DNA from: Mycobacterium shinjukuense
GTDB taxonomy: Bacteria; Actinomycetota; Actinomycetes; Mycobacteriales; Mycobacteriaceae
Length of the DNA: 64,000 nucleotides
Direction: 5' to 3'
Assembly (NCBI RefSeq): GCF_010730055.1
Contig: NZ_AP022575.1
Location: 1,922,001-1,986,000 of the forward strand
Shown here in pieces: positions 18,636 to 26,551 of the stretch. The position numbers and the translations under genes were made by a program. Below the pieces are notes generated by a model. The model saw only the letters and a program-made list of their open reading frames with translations, searched no databases and was not told the origin of the DNA. The stretch's first letter is position 1. The number at the start of each line of letters is the position of its first letter.

Positions 18636-18990
18636 ATACTATCACGGTTGGCTGGCGTATGCCACACCATTGAAGGGTAAATCCAATGTTACGCGAGTGA
18701 ATTCAGTGACCAACGATGCCAAAAGGCCCGGCCTCAGCGGCCACGGCCGGGCGTGTCCCAACGACATCCAGCAAAATCACGCCGCCGCCCCAATACCACC
18801 CATCACTCTGGCCATTCACTCCGCCGCCGCAGCCAAGTACAGCCGGAAATTGATCGGTCGCGGCCGCGACCGAGCGGCCGCCGTCCGTTCGCGAACGATC
18901 GGCCATGGGCCCATTGTTATCGTGCGCGGCTGAGGCGAGGCCAAAGCACCCGAGTTTCTTCCCGATCCATCCGACGACATGGAGAACCAC
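18636..18990. other. 355-bp intergenic region with two perfect palindromes
   Basis: I see no credible gene here. It holds the 20-bp perfect palindrome at 18854-18873 (self-complementary, with a central GCGGCCGC) and GTTCGCGAAC at 18887-18896. The first part contains the HNH gene promoter, reading left. The rest leads to the proline-rich gene, whose ribosome site GGAG is at 18981-18984. Confidence 0.6.
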
Positions 18991-19284
18991 ATGACCCACG
19001 ACAACACCGCCGCCACCCCAGCCGACCCCGGTCGACGGCATTCCACAGCCGTGGTGGCCGGCGCCGGGCTTGCTGGCTTGGCGCTCGGCGCGATCGCCGC
19101 TTTCGCGGTCACCGGCCTCACCTTGAAGGTCCGTGTCGAGCTTCCGCCGCCGCCCTATCCGTCGGTGCTGTCATCGACGCCGCCGGTGAGCTACCCGCCA
19201 CCGCCGCCCCCGGCGGCCGGCACCCCACCGGCGCCTACGTCCGGCTTAACGCCGCCCGTGCCGCCCGTGCCGCCCGGGCCCTGA
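18991..19284 (+). CDS. Small proline-rich membrane or exported protein, unknown function
   Basis: A 97-residue protein. Residues 18-45 contain one hydrophobic segment (VVAGAGLAGLALGAIAAFAV), suitable as an uncleaved anchor or signal. The remainder is dominated by proline runs (PPPPYP, PPPPPP, PPVPPVPPGP) with Thr/Ser, typical of mycobacterial wall-spanning tails. ATG 18991 has GGAG six bases upstream; ATG 18979 is an alternative. I cannot name a family. The stop is followed by about 90 bp and then a GC-rich hairpin. Confidence 0.6.
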   Translation: MTHDNTAATPADPGRRHSTAVVAGAGLAGLALGAIAAFAVTGLTLKVRVELPPPPYPSVLSSTPPVSYPPPPPPAAGTPPAPTSGLTPPVPPVPPGP

Positions 19285-19377
19285 TTCTTCAGGTTCACTG
19301 CAACTGGGCCGCTCCACCCGCTGGGTCCGGGGCCGGGCGGGTTTGGGGGTGCCCGTACCGGCGACGGGGCAGCCGCC

Positions 19378-19394
19378 GGCCCCGCGGCGGGGCC
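19378..19394 (+). terminator. GC-rich hairpin, possible terminator
   Basis: GGCCCCG (19378-19384) and CGGGGCC (19388-19394) pair with a three-base loop, followed by only a weak T-rich run (GTGTTCTGTTG). Mycobacterial terminators often lack a long T-tail. It lies between the proline-rich gene and the Ddn-like gene. Confidence 0.4.
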
Positions 19395-19513
19395 GTGTTC
19401 TGTTGATGACGGCTTACCTGGGTGGGGTCGGCGTTTGGGTGGGCCCGGGAGACGCGGCCACGATGCGTGACATCATGACAGCGCCAGGTTCCCTGAGAAC
19501 GCAGGGATGAAGG

Positions 19514-19981
19514 ATGTCGTGGTTGGCCAAGCTCGGCGCACGTTTGATGCGCTCACGCAGCCTGATGCGCGCGCCGATCTGGATCTACAAGGCACGCGCG
19601 GGTGGGCTGTTCGGTTCACGGATCCTGATGCTCGAGCACATCGGCCGTAAATCCGGCGCGCGCCGCTACGCCGTGCTGGAAGTCGTCGATCACCCCGTCC
19701 CGGACACCTATGTCGTCGCTTCCGGTTTCGGGCGGAAAGCCCAGTGGTTCCGCAACATTGAGGCCAACCCGCGGGTGCGCGTCTATGCCGGCAGCCACGC
19801 GCCCGCGCCCGCCACCGCGCGCATCCTCGACCAAGATGAAACCGACCGGACCCTGGCGACCTACCGTGGCCGCCACGGCCGAGCCTGGGCGCGGCTCAAG
19901 CCGGTGCTCGTAGAGACGCTCGAATCCCCGATCCCCGACACCGGCGCGCCGCTGCCGATGGTGGAGTTACGCCTGGACTAA
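19514..19981 (+). CDS. Nitroreductase/deazaflavin-dependent oxidoreductase (Ddn/FDOR family)
   Basis: A 155-residue split beta-barrel protein of the DUF385 group: ILMLEHIGRKSGARRYAVLE and ASGFGRKAQWFRNIEANP are the family core that binds F420 or FMN, and the C-terminal MVELRL strand is typical. Members include Ddn, which activates nitroimidazoles in M. tuberculosis, and F420-dependent quinone reductases. ATG 19514 follows AAGG. Its last bases overlap the stop of the convergent membrane gene. The natural substrate is unknown. Confidence 0.87.
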   Translation: MSWLAKLGARLMRSRSLMRAPIWIYKARAGGLFGSRILMLEHIGRKSGARRYAVLEVVDHPVPDTYVVASGFGRKAQWFRNIEANPRVRVYAGSHAPAPATARILDQDETDRTLATYRGRHGRAWARLKPVLVETLESPIPDTGAPLPMVELRLD

Positions 19982-20331
19982 ACGGTGTCCGGCCCTTTCA
20001 CCGTCATCACCGCGAACAACGTCAGCAGCGACGCCGCCGGAATCATGTTGACGACCCGATCCCGCACCCGGAGATGTGCGCCCACGGCCAGCACGAAATA
20101 CAACGTCAGCATTGCGGTGGTCAGCCTCGCCAAGCCCGGAAAGCGGGTGACCGACAGCAGACCGACCGCAGACGCCGCCTTAACCGCCGGCAGCATCGGG
20201 CGGACGCCCTGCGGGACTTCCAGCCTGTCCAAAGCCTTGTCGATGGGCGGCAGCGGAATCGCACACGCCACCGCGTCACCGGCCTGCAACGCGGCCAGCA
20301 GCGCGTAGGCTTTCGGCGAGGTCAGAGCCAT
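19978..20331 (-). CDS. Small DoxX-like membrane protein
   Basis: A 117-residue protein with about three to four hydrophobic segments, including LTTAMLTLYFVLAVGAHLRV and the C-terminal NMIPAASLLTLFAVMTV. The pattern (helix, VPxGVRPMLPAVK linker, three helices) resembles DoxX-like/DUF4267-type proteins. It overlaps the Ddn-like gene tail to tail by 4 bp and lies just after the stomatin gene on the same strand. Function unknown. Confidence 0.65.
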   Translation of the reverse strand: MALTSPKAYALLAALQAGDAVACAIPLPPIDKALDRLEVPQGVRPMLPAVKAASAVGLLSVTRFPGLARLTTAMLTLYFVLAVGAHLRVRDRVVNMIPAASLLTLFAVMTVKGPDTV

Positions 20332-20341
20332 CGTGGGGACC

Positions 20342-21487
20342 CTATTGGGTCAACCCCGGCGCTGTCCCCAGTGGATTGTCGACCGGGTTGCGGGCCATCG
20401 CCTCGGCCTTGGCCACCGCCCGGGCGATCGACGGGTCGGGCTCGGTGGAGAACCAGTCGGCGACCTCGGCGTCGTCGGTGTCGGCCGCGTGCCTGGGCAC
20501 CTCGTCGACCGGGGACGGCTCGAACCGGAACACCCCGTCCTCCCCCGGTGTGCCCAACAGCCTGGTGAACCCCTGCAACGCCGCGCTGAAATCGCTGGGC
20601 ACCACCCATACCTTGTTGGCGTCGCCGCGCGCCATCTCCGGCAGCGTCTGCAGGTACAGGTAGGCCAGCATCTCCGGGGTCGGCCTGCCGGCCTTGATCG
20701 CGGTGAACGTCTTCTCGATCGCCTTGGCCTGCCCCTGCGCCTGCAGGTAGGCCGCGGCGCGCTCACCCTGGGCGCGCAGCATCCGGGACTGCCGGTCGGC
20801 CTCGGCGGCCAGGATCGCGGCCTGCTTGGCACCCTCGGCGGCGAGGATCTGGGCCTGCTTCTGCCCCTCGGCCTGCTTGATCGCGGCCTCCCGGGTGCCC
20901 TCCGCGGTCAGGATCATCGCCCGCTTCTCCCGGTCGGCCTTCATCTGCTTTTCCATCGACGCCTGGATCGACGGCGGCGGGTCGATGCTGCGCAGCTCCA
21001 CCCGCGCCACCCGTAATCCCCACCGGCCGGTCGCTTCGTCGAGCACCCCGCGCAACTGGGCGTTGATTTGATCGCGGGAGGTCAGCGTCTGCTCCAGCGT
21101 CATGCCGCCGACCACGTTGCGCAGCGTGGTGGTGGTCAGCTGCTCGACACCGACGATGTAGTTGCTGATTTCGTAGACCGCCGCCTGCGGCATGGTGACC
21201 TGGAAGTAGACCACCGTGTCGATGTTGAGGGTCAGGTTGTCCTCGGTGATGACGGGCTGCGGCGGAAACGACACCACCCGCTCGCGCAGATCCACCCGGG
21301 CGCGGATCCGGTCGATGAACGGGACCAACAGCGTCAGCTGCCCGCTGACGGTGCGGCTGTACCGACCCAGCCGTTCGATCACCGCGGCCTCGGCCTGCGG
21401 AATCAGCGCAATCGACTTGGCCACCACGATGATGGCGAAGATCACCAGAACGGCCAGAAACACCAGGCCGGCAACCGCACCTTGCAC
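20342..21487 (-). CDS. SPFH/stomatin-like membrane protein (Rv1488-like)
   Basis: A 381-residue protein with an N-terminal membrane anchor (residues 5-24), an SPFH/band 7 domain (about 25-200; LLVPFIDRIRARVDLRERVV and VVGGMTLEQTLTSRDQIN are typical) and a long alanine/glutamine-rich coiled coil (about 180-265; EGQKQAQILAAEGAKQAAIL). These proteins form large membrane-associated oligomers that organise lipid domains and membrane proteases. It starts with GTG, 18 bp after the nfeD-type gene, its standard partner. Length equals that of the M. tuberculosis protein. Confidence 0.93.
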   Translation of the reverse strand: MQGAVAGLVFLAVLVIFAIIVVAKSIALIPQAEAAVIERLGRYSRTVSGQLTLLVPFIDRIRARVDLRERVVSFPPQPVITEDNLTLNIDTVVYFQVTMPQAAVYEISNYIVGVEQLTTTTLRNVVGGMTLEQTLTSRDQINAQLRGVLDEATGRWGLRVARVELRSIDPPPSIQASMEKQMKADREKRAMILTAEGTREAAIKQAEGQKQAQILAAEGAKQAAILAAEADRQSRMLRAQGERAAAYLQAQGQAKAIEKTFTAIKAGRPTPEMLAYLYLQTLPEMARGDANKVWVVPSDFSAALQGFTRLLGTPGEDGVFRFEPSPVDEVPRHAADTDDAEVADWFSTEPDPSIARAVAKAEAMARNPVDNPLGTAPGLTQ

Positions 21488-21505
21488 GGGAATCCCTTTC
21501 TCGAG

Positions 21506-21940
21506 TTAGCCGTTTTTGAAGACCACCGCGGTTGCCCCGTTGATGTGCACCACGGTGACCAAATCGCCGGGTTCGAACACGTCGCCGTCGTTCAGTGGGC
21601 GTGCCGTCCACACCTGGCCGTCGAGTTTCACCTGGCCTTGATCGCGGGCAACGCGATCGAGCACCAGCGCGCTCTTGCCCTCCAAAGCCTTGATGCCCAG
21701 CTGCACTTCTTTGGCGGACAGCAGCCGCCGGCGCACCGCGGGCCGAACCAACACCAACAGCACCACCGAGACCACGAGGAACGCCGCTCCGTCGGCCCAT
21801 ACCGGCCAATCCATCAGCCAGCTGGTAGCCGACGCCGCCAACGCGCCGCCGCCGAGCATCAACAAGAACATGTCGCCGGTCAGCGCCTCCGCACCGGCTA
21901 GCGCCAGCGCTGCGATGAGCCAGATCAAAGCGACGGGCAT
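21506..21940 (-). CDS. NfeD-like membrane protein (Rv1487-like)
   Basis: A 144-residue short-form NfeD. It has two to three N-terminal hydrophobic segments (ALIWLIAALALAGAEALTGD and AAFLVVSVVLLVLV) and a C-terminal OB-fold domain (GKSALVLDRVARDQGQVKLDG through VVHINGATAVV). It partners the stomatin-like protein encoded directly downstream. ATG 21940 gives the known family length; a longer reading to 21982 is possible but overlaps the divergent promoter. Confidence 0.92.
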   Translation of the reverse strand: MPVALIWLIAALALAGAEALTGDMFLLMLGGGALAASATSWLMDWPVWADGAAFLVVSVVLLVLVRPAVRRRLLSAKEVQLGIKALEGKSALVLDRVARDQGQVKLDGQVWTARPLNDGDVFEPGDLVTVVHINGATAVVFKNG

Positions 21941-21983
21941 GCGCACAGAATACGCGTGATCCGCGACAACGGCGTCGAACAAC

Positions 21984-21989
21984 TACACT
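21984..21989 (+). promoter_or_regulatory. -10 box TACACT, predicted leaderless start of the Rv1486c-like gene
   Basis: TACACT fits TANNNT. A start about eight bases downstream would fall on the A of ATG 21998. Confidence 0.45.
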
Positions 21990-21997
21990 GCCAGATC

Positions 21998-22843
21998 ATG
22001 TGGTGTCCCAGCGTTTCGCTGTCGATGTGGGCCAACGCCTGGCTCGCCGGCAAGGCCGCGCCCGACGACGTGTTGGACGCGTTATCACTGTGGGCGCCAA
22101 CGCAATCCGTGACGGCGTATGACGCCGTCGCTGCCGGCCACACCGGACTGCCGTGGCCCGACGTGCACGACTCCCCAACGGTGTCACTGTTGCAGACGCT
22201 GCGGACCGCGGCCGGCCGCGGGGCGATCACCGGGCCGTCGCTCACCGTGGTGTTGCCGGTGCCGGGCGACGTGCGCGGGCTGTGCGCGGGAACACAGTTC
22301 GAGCGGGACGCCCTCGCCGCGGGCGAGGCGGTGATCGTCACCAACCCAGACGATCCCGTGGCGGCGATCGGGCTGGTGCCCGAATTCCGCTACGACGACG
22401 CAACCGCACCCGAATTGTGTGCGCTGACTTGGATGGTGTACTCGCTGCCCGGCGCACCCGGGCCCGATCACCACGAGCTGGGCGACGCCGAATACGCGCT
22501 GCGGTCTGCGGTGCGCTCGGCCGCCGATGCGCTCAGCGCTATCGGGCTGGGATCGAGCGACATCGCCAATCCGCGCGGCCTGGTCGAGCAGTTGCTGGAA
22601 TCGTCGCGGCAACACCGGGTTCCCGACCATGCGCCCTCGCGTGCACTGCGGGTGCTCGAGCATGCCGCACACATCGACGCGATCATCGCGGTGAGCTCCC
22701 GGCCGAGTCGGACCCCGCTGGGCACCCATTCATCGTCGCAAGCGCGGATCGCCCACGATGCGCTGCGCCCGCTGACCGCCGTCGTGCGTTCGGCGCGCAT
22801 GGCCGCGGTCAACGCGATCCTGCGCTCGGCTTGGTCGGATTGA
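21998..22843 (+). CDS. Conserved mycobacterial protein of unknown function (Rv1486c-like)
   Basis: About 281 residues from ATG 21998; an in-frame GTG at 21956 would give 295. It begins MWCPSVSLSMWANAWLAGKA. It contains a stretch reminiscent of regulated-pool sensors (TVVLPVPGDVRGLCAGTQF) and has no membrane segment. I cannot assign a function. It is convergent with hemH and their 3' ends overlap by 35 bp, so expression of the two may interfere. The gene position matches Rv1486c of M. tuberculosis. Confidence 0.85.
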   Translation: MWCPSVSLSMWANAWLAGKAAPDDVLDALSLWAPTQSVTAYDAVAAGHTGLPWPDVHDSPTVSLLQTLRTAAGRGAITGPSLTVVLPVPGDVRGLCAGTQFERDALAAGEAVIVTNPDDPVAAIGLVPEFRYDDATAPELCALTWMVYSLPGAPGPDHHELGDAEYALRSAVRSAADALSAIGLGSSDIANPRGLVEQLLESSRQHRVPDHAPSRALRVLEHAAHIDAIIAVSSRPSRTPLGTHSSSQARIAHDALRPLTAVVRSARMAAVNAILRSAWSD

Positions 22844-23864
22844 CCGTCGCTTGGGCCGCGACGCAGTGCGGCGGACGGCACGGCTCACCGTTGATGCTGG
22901 CCAGACAACCCGGCACCGGATCCGGGCCGCCGACCCGCTCCGGCTCACGCCCGCAACGCAGTTCGTTGACCAAACCGACGGCCAGCCGGGCGAACCGCCG
23001 ATCGGCGTTGGGGGTGCCGGCACGGGCAAACGCCATCCCCGCCACCTCGGCCTGTGCACGCAGCTCGTGGTCGAGATCCCACACCACCTCGATGTGGTCG
23101 GCAACAAATCCGATGGGGCACACGATCACCGCACGGACGCCCGCCTCGGCCAGCGCCCTGAGACGGTCGGCGACGTCGGGCTCCAGCCAGGCAACCTGCG
23201 GCGGGCCCGATCGCGACTGCCAAGCCAGATCGTGGTCGGGATATCCCGCGGCGGCCGCGACCAGCCTTGCGGCGTAAGCGACTTGGCGGCTGTAGAGGTT
23301 GGGGCCGCAGCCCCGGTCGGCGGCCACCGGGATCGAATGAGCGGTGCACACCAGCCTTGCGTCAGCGCGCAGGTCGGCTGGCAGGGTTTCGGCGGCGGCG
23401 GCGATGGCGTCGACGAACATCTCCACGAAGAGCGGATGGTCGAAGTAGGGCCGCAGCTTTACCAGCTTGGGCGCACCCGGGCCGGCCGCCCGACGCGCCC
23501 GGGCAATGTCCTCGACATACTGCGCGCAGCTGGAATAGCCGCTCCAGGCCGAGGTGGTGAACACGGCCGCGGAGCCAATGCCGTCATCGCGCATGGCGAT
23601 GACGGCATCCTCAACGTACGGCTCCCAGTTGCGGTTGCCGAAGTACACCGGCAGGTCCTGCACCGCTTGCAGCTCGGCGATCAGCGCGCGATTGATCGCG
23701 TTGATCGGTGATATCCCACCGAAGTGCAGGTAGTGCTCGGCGACCGCCTCCAGCCGTTCGGGCGGCACCCCGCGGCCCCGGGTGACGTTCTCCAGGAACG
23801 GCCGCACCTGCTCGGGCCCTTCCGGCCCGCCGAAGGACAGCACCAGGATGGCATCGAATTCCAT
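22809..23864 (-). CDS. hemH: Ferrochelatase (coproporphyrin ferrochelatase type)
   Basis: A 351-residue enzyme that inserts Fe2+ into the porphyrin ring. In actinobacteria the substrate is coproporphyrin III (gene also called hemZ or cpfC). Seen: the N-terminal LVLSFGGPEGPE, the metal-site histidine in TAHSIP, and HELRAQAEVAG. A cysteine-rich C-terminal tail (CLASINGEPCRPPHC) together with SSCAQY near residue 112 would hold the [2Fe-2S] cluster of mycobacterial ferrochelatases. It is the third gene of fabG1-inhA-hemH, 6 bp after inhA. Confidence 0.95.
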   Translation of the reverse strand: MEFDAILVLSFGGPEGPEQVRPFLENVTRGRGVPPERLEAVAEHYLHFGGISPINAINRALIAELQAVQDLPVYFGNRNWEPYVEDAVIAMRDDGIGSAAVFTTSAWSGYSSCAQYVEDIARARRAAGPGAPKLVKLRPYFDHPLFVEMFVDAIAAAAETLPADLRADARLVCTAHSIPVAADRGCGPNLYSRQVAYAARLVAAAAGYPDHDLAWQSRSGPPQVAWLEPDVADRLRALAEAGVRAVIVCPIGFVADHIEVVWDLDHELRAQAEVAGMAFARAGTPNADRRFARLAVGLVNELRCGREPERVGGPDPVPGCLASINGEPCRPPHCVAAQATVNPTKPSAGSR

Positions 23865-23870
23865 TGCCGC

Positions 23871-24680
23871 CTAGAGCAATTGGGTATGTGCGCCGCCGTC
23901 GGCGAAGATGATGTCACCGGTGGTCGCCGGGAGCCACTCGGACAGCAGTGCGCATACCGTCTTGGCGACCGGCGTGGGATCCTTCATGTTCCACCCGATC
24001 GGGGCGCGCTGATCCCAGCCCTCTTCGAGCAGTTGTATCTGGGCGCCCGCCTCCTCGCCGAGCGCGCCACCGACGATCGCGCTCATCGCCAACGTCCGAA
24101 TCGGCCCGGCGGCAACCAAATTCGAGCGCACACCATACTTGCCGGCCTCACGCGCCACGAACCGGTTGACACACTCGAGGGCGCTCTTGGCGACCGTCAT
24201 CCAGTTGTAGGCCGGCATCGCCCGGCTCGGGTCGAAGTCCATTCCGACGATGGAACCGCCGGGATTCATGATCGGCAGGAGCGCCTTGGCCATCGAGGCG
24301 TACGAATACGCGGAAATGTGAATGCCCTTGGACACATCCTCGTAGGGGGCGTCGAAGAACGGGTTGATCCCCATCCCGCTCTGCGGCATGAAGCCGATCG
24401 AATGCACCACCCCGTCGAGCCTGTTGCCCTCGCCGATCGCCTCGCTCACCCGTTGGGCCAGCGTGGCCAGGTGCTCCTCGTTTTGCACGTCGAGTTCGAG
24501 CAGCGGCGCCTTCTGCGGCAGCCGGTCGACGATGCGCTGGATCAGCCGCATCCGGTCGAAGCCGGTCAACACCAGCTGGGCACCCTGCTCCTGGGCCACC
24601 CGGGCGATGTGAAACGCGATCGAGGCGTCGGTGATGATCCCGCTGACCAGGACCCGTTTGCCGTCGAGCAGTCCTGCCAT
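23871..24680 (-). CDS. inhA: NADH-dependent enoyl-ACP reductase InhA
   Basis: A 269-residue FAS-II enoyl reductase for mycolic acid chains and the target of the isoniazid-NAD adduct. Motifs: GIITDASIAFHIA (nucleotide binding, I16 and I21 present), S94 in VVHSIGFMPQ, and the catalytic Y158 and K165 in AMPAYNWMTVAKSA. Residues S94, I16 and I21, whose change gives isoniazid resistance in M. tuberculosis, are all wild type here. It is 12 bp after fabG1 and co-transcribed from the fabG1 promoter. Confidence 0.98.
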   Translation of the reverse strand: MAGLLDGKRVLVSGIITDASIAFHIARVAQEQGAQLVLTGFDRMRLIQRIVDRLPQKAPLLELDVQNEEHLATLAQRVSEAIGEGNRLDGVVHSIGFMPQSGMGINPFFDAPYEDVSKGIHISAYSYASMAKALLPIMNPGGSIVGMDFDPSRAMPAYNWMTVAKSALECVNRFVAREAGKYGVRSNLVAAGPIRTLAMSAIVGGALGEEAGAQIQLLEEGWDQRAPIGWNMKDPTPVAKTVCALLSEWLPATTGDIIFADGGAHTQLL

Positions 24681-24692
24681 GTGTGTTTCCTC

Positions 24693-25433
24693 TCAGTGGC
24701 CCATGCCGGCGCCGCCGTCGACCGGGATCACCGCGCCGGAGATGTAAGCGGCGTCCTCGGACGCCAGAAAGCTGACCACACCCGCGACCTCGTTGACGTT
24801 GCCGATGCGGCCCAACGGAATCGCCTGCTGCGCCATCTCCACGTACTTGGGCTCCATGGCGCGGGTCATCTCGGTGTCGATGAAGCCAGGGGCCACCACA
24901 TTGGCGGTGATCGAGCGCGAGCCCAGCTCCCGGGTCAGCGATCGGGCCATGCCGACCAGCCCGGCCTTGGAGGCGGCGTAGTTCGCCTGTCCCGGCAGGC
25001 CGGTCAACCCGACCACGGAACCCATGAAAATGAAGCGCCCGAAGCGCTGCTTGATCATGTTGCGCGACGCGCGCTTGGCGACCCGGAAGACCCCGGTCAG
25101 GTTGGCGTCGATGACCTTCTGGAACTGCTCCTCGCTCATCCGCATGATCAGCATGTCGGAGGTCACGCCCGCGTTGGCCACCAGCACCTCCACCGGGCCC
25201 TGGTGCTCCTCGACGGCCTTGAAGGCGGCGTCGATGGCGTCGGAGTCGGTGACGTCGCACTCGACGCCGAACAGCCCTTCCGGGGCGCCAGACGACCGGT
25301 GGGTCACCGCGACCTTGTGTCCATCCGCGGCCAGGCGGCGCGCCACGGCCAGCCCGATGCCCCGATTTCCTCCGGTGACCAGCACCGAACGCGATACGAA
25401 CGCGGGTCGAGCTCCAGGGGCTGCGTCAGTCAC
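24693..25433 (-). CDS. fabG1: Beta-ketoacyl-ACP reductase MabA/FabG1
   Basis: A 246-residue NADPH-dependent short-chain reductase of FAS-II. It has TGGNRGIGLAVARRLA (cofactor site), NAG in VANAGVTSDM, the catalytic serine in GSVVGLTG and YAASKAG (Tyr/Lys). The start is GTG and the C-terminus GAGMGH matches the M. tuberculosis protein. First gene of the fabG1-inhA-hemH operon. Confidence 0.97.
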   Translation of the reverse strand: MTDAAPGARPAFVSRSVLVTGGNRGIGLAVARRLAADGHKVAVTHRSSGAPEGLFGVECDVTDSDAIDAAFKAVEEHQGPVEVLVANAGVTSDMLIMRMSEEQFQKVIDANLTGVFRVAKRASRNMIKQRFGRFIFMGSVVGLTGLPGQANYAASKAGLVGMARSLTRELGSRSITANVVAPGFIDTEMTRAMEPKYVEMAQQAIPLGRIGNVNEVAGVVSFLASEDAAYISGAVIPVDGGAGMGH

Positions 25434-25452
25434 CCCGACAACCTATCGTCTC
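25434..25452 (-). promoter_or_regulatory. fabG1-inhA promoter/leader region
   Basis: On the minus strand the bases before GTG read GACGATAGGTTGTCGGG, the same as the familiar M. tuberculosis fabG1 leader. The resistance-associated positions are wild type: C at -15 (25448), A at -16 (25449) and T at -8 (25441). Confidence 0.8.
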
Positions 25453-25543
25453 GACGCGGCAACACCGAAACCGGCTCGCTCGCGGACGTTGTCGGTGCCA
25501 CTGAGCTCTGGGGTTGGATCGCAGCGAGGTTACGCTCGCGCGG

Positions 25544-26551
25544 CTACGTCGGCAGCCTGCGGTTGATCAGCAACGCCGCCAGTCCGGCCAGCGCCAGCAT
25601 CAGCGCGCCCAGCCGCAGCCAGCCCACGCTGGCGTCACCCCTGATGGTCTCGTAACCAATCTGCTGCTGCAGCGACGCGTAGACCGCTTTGAGTTCGGCC
25701 AACGTTGCGGCGTTGTAGGCGTTTCCGCCGGAAAGCTCGGCGACCTTTTTCATCGTCGTGTCATCCACCGGCACGGGTTGGCGCTGTCCGTTGATCTCGA
25801 CGAAGCCGTAGGGGGTGCCGAAGGTGATCGTCGAGATCGGCACGCCCTGGTCCTTGGCGGTGCGAGCGGCGGTGTAGGCGCCCTTGGGGTTGTCCGGGTT
25901 GGTCGGCATCGTCTCCTTGCCGTCGGAGAACAACACGATGCGCGCCGGCGGCGGGGTGTCACCACCGCCGATGACCGCGCCGACGGTGGCGATGGCCTGC
26001 AACGCGGTGAAGATGCCCTCGCCGGTGGCGGTGCGGTCGGCGAACTGCAGCTTGTCGAGCGCGTTCTTGGTCGCCTCCCGGTTCGTGGTCGGTGACACCA
26101 GGACCGTTGCGGTGCCCGCATACGCGATCAATCCGAGATTGATGCCCGGGGTCAGCTCGTCGGCGAACTGCTTGGCGGCCTCTTGAGCGGCCACCATCCG
26201 GTTGGGTTCCACATCGGTGGCCCGCATCGACTGGGACACGTCGATGACCAGCATCACCACCGCGCGGTTACGGGGAATCCGAACGTCATGCGTCGGCCCG
26301 GCCATCGCGATGGTGAACAGCACCAGCGACAGCACCAGCAGGATCGCCGGGACGTGCCGCCAGCGCGACGGCCGCTTGGGGGCCACGCTCTCGAGCAACT
26401 CCATGTTGGCGAACCGCAGCATTCGCTTCTGGCGCGCCAGCTGCAGCACGATGTAGAGCGCGGCCAGCCCGGCGACGGCGAACAGGAACAGGAAAAACCA
26501 GGAGTGCGCGAAGCCGGACAGCGTCATCGGCCCCAGCAGTGGCACCGTCAC
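25544..26551 (-). CDS. BatA-like von Willebrand factor A domain membrane protein (Rv1481-like)
   Basis: A 335-residue protein with two N-terminal membrane helices (about 14-36 and 69-87), an extracytoplasmic or cytosol-facing VWA domain (about 95-300) with MIDAS motif DVSQS and TGEGIF, and a C-terminal helix (about 312-331). It forms the MoxR-DUF58-VWA set with the two upstream genes, which overlap or abut; such sets act in chaperone-like maturation of metal-dependent or envelope proteins. GTG start overlaps the DUF58 stop by 4 bp. Confidence 0.93.
   Translation of the reverse strand: MTVPLLGPMTLSGFAHSWFFLFLFAVAGLAALYIVLQLARQKRMLRFANMELLESVAPKRPSRWRHVPAILLVLSLVLFTIAMAGPTHDVRIPRNRAVVMLVIDVSQSMRATDVEPNRMVAAQEAAKQFADELTPGINLGLIAYAGTATVLVSPTTNREATKNALDKLQFADRTATGEGIFTALQAIATVGAVIGGGDTPPPARIVLFSDGKETMPTNPDNPKGAYTAARTAKDQGVPISTITFGTPYGFVEINGQRQPVPVDDTTMKKVAELSGGNAYNAATLAELKAVYASLQQQIGYETIRGDASVGWLRLGALMLALAGLAALLINRRLPT

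Noticed and set aside
18703..19041. 112-codon minus-strand frame overlapping the proline-rich gene
   Set aside because: No ribosome site, low-complexity Gly/Val-rich sequence, and it covers the promoter region and start of the better-supported plus-strand gene.
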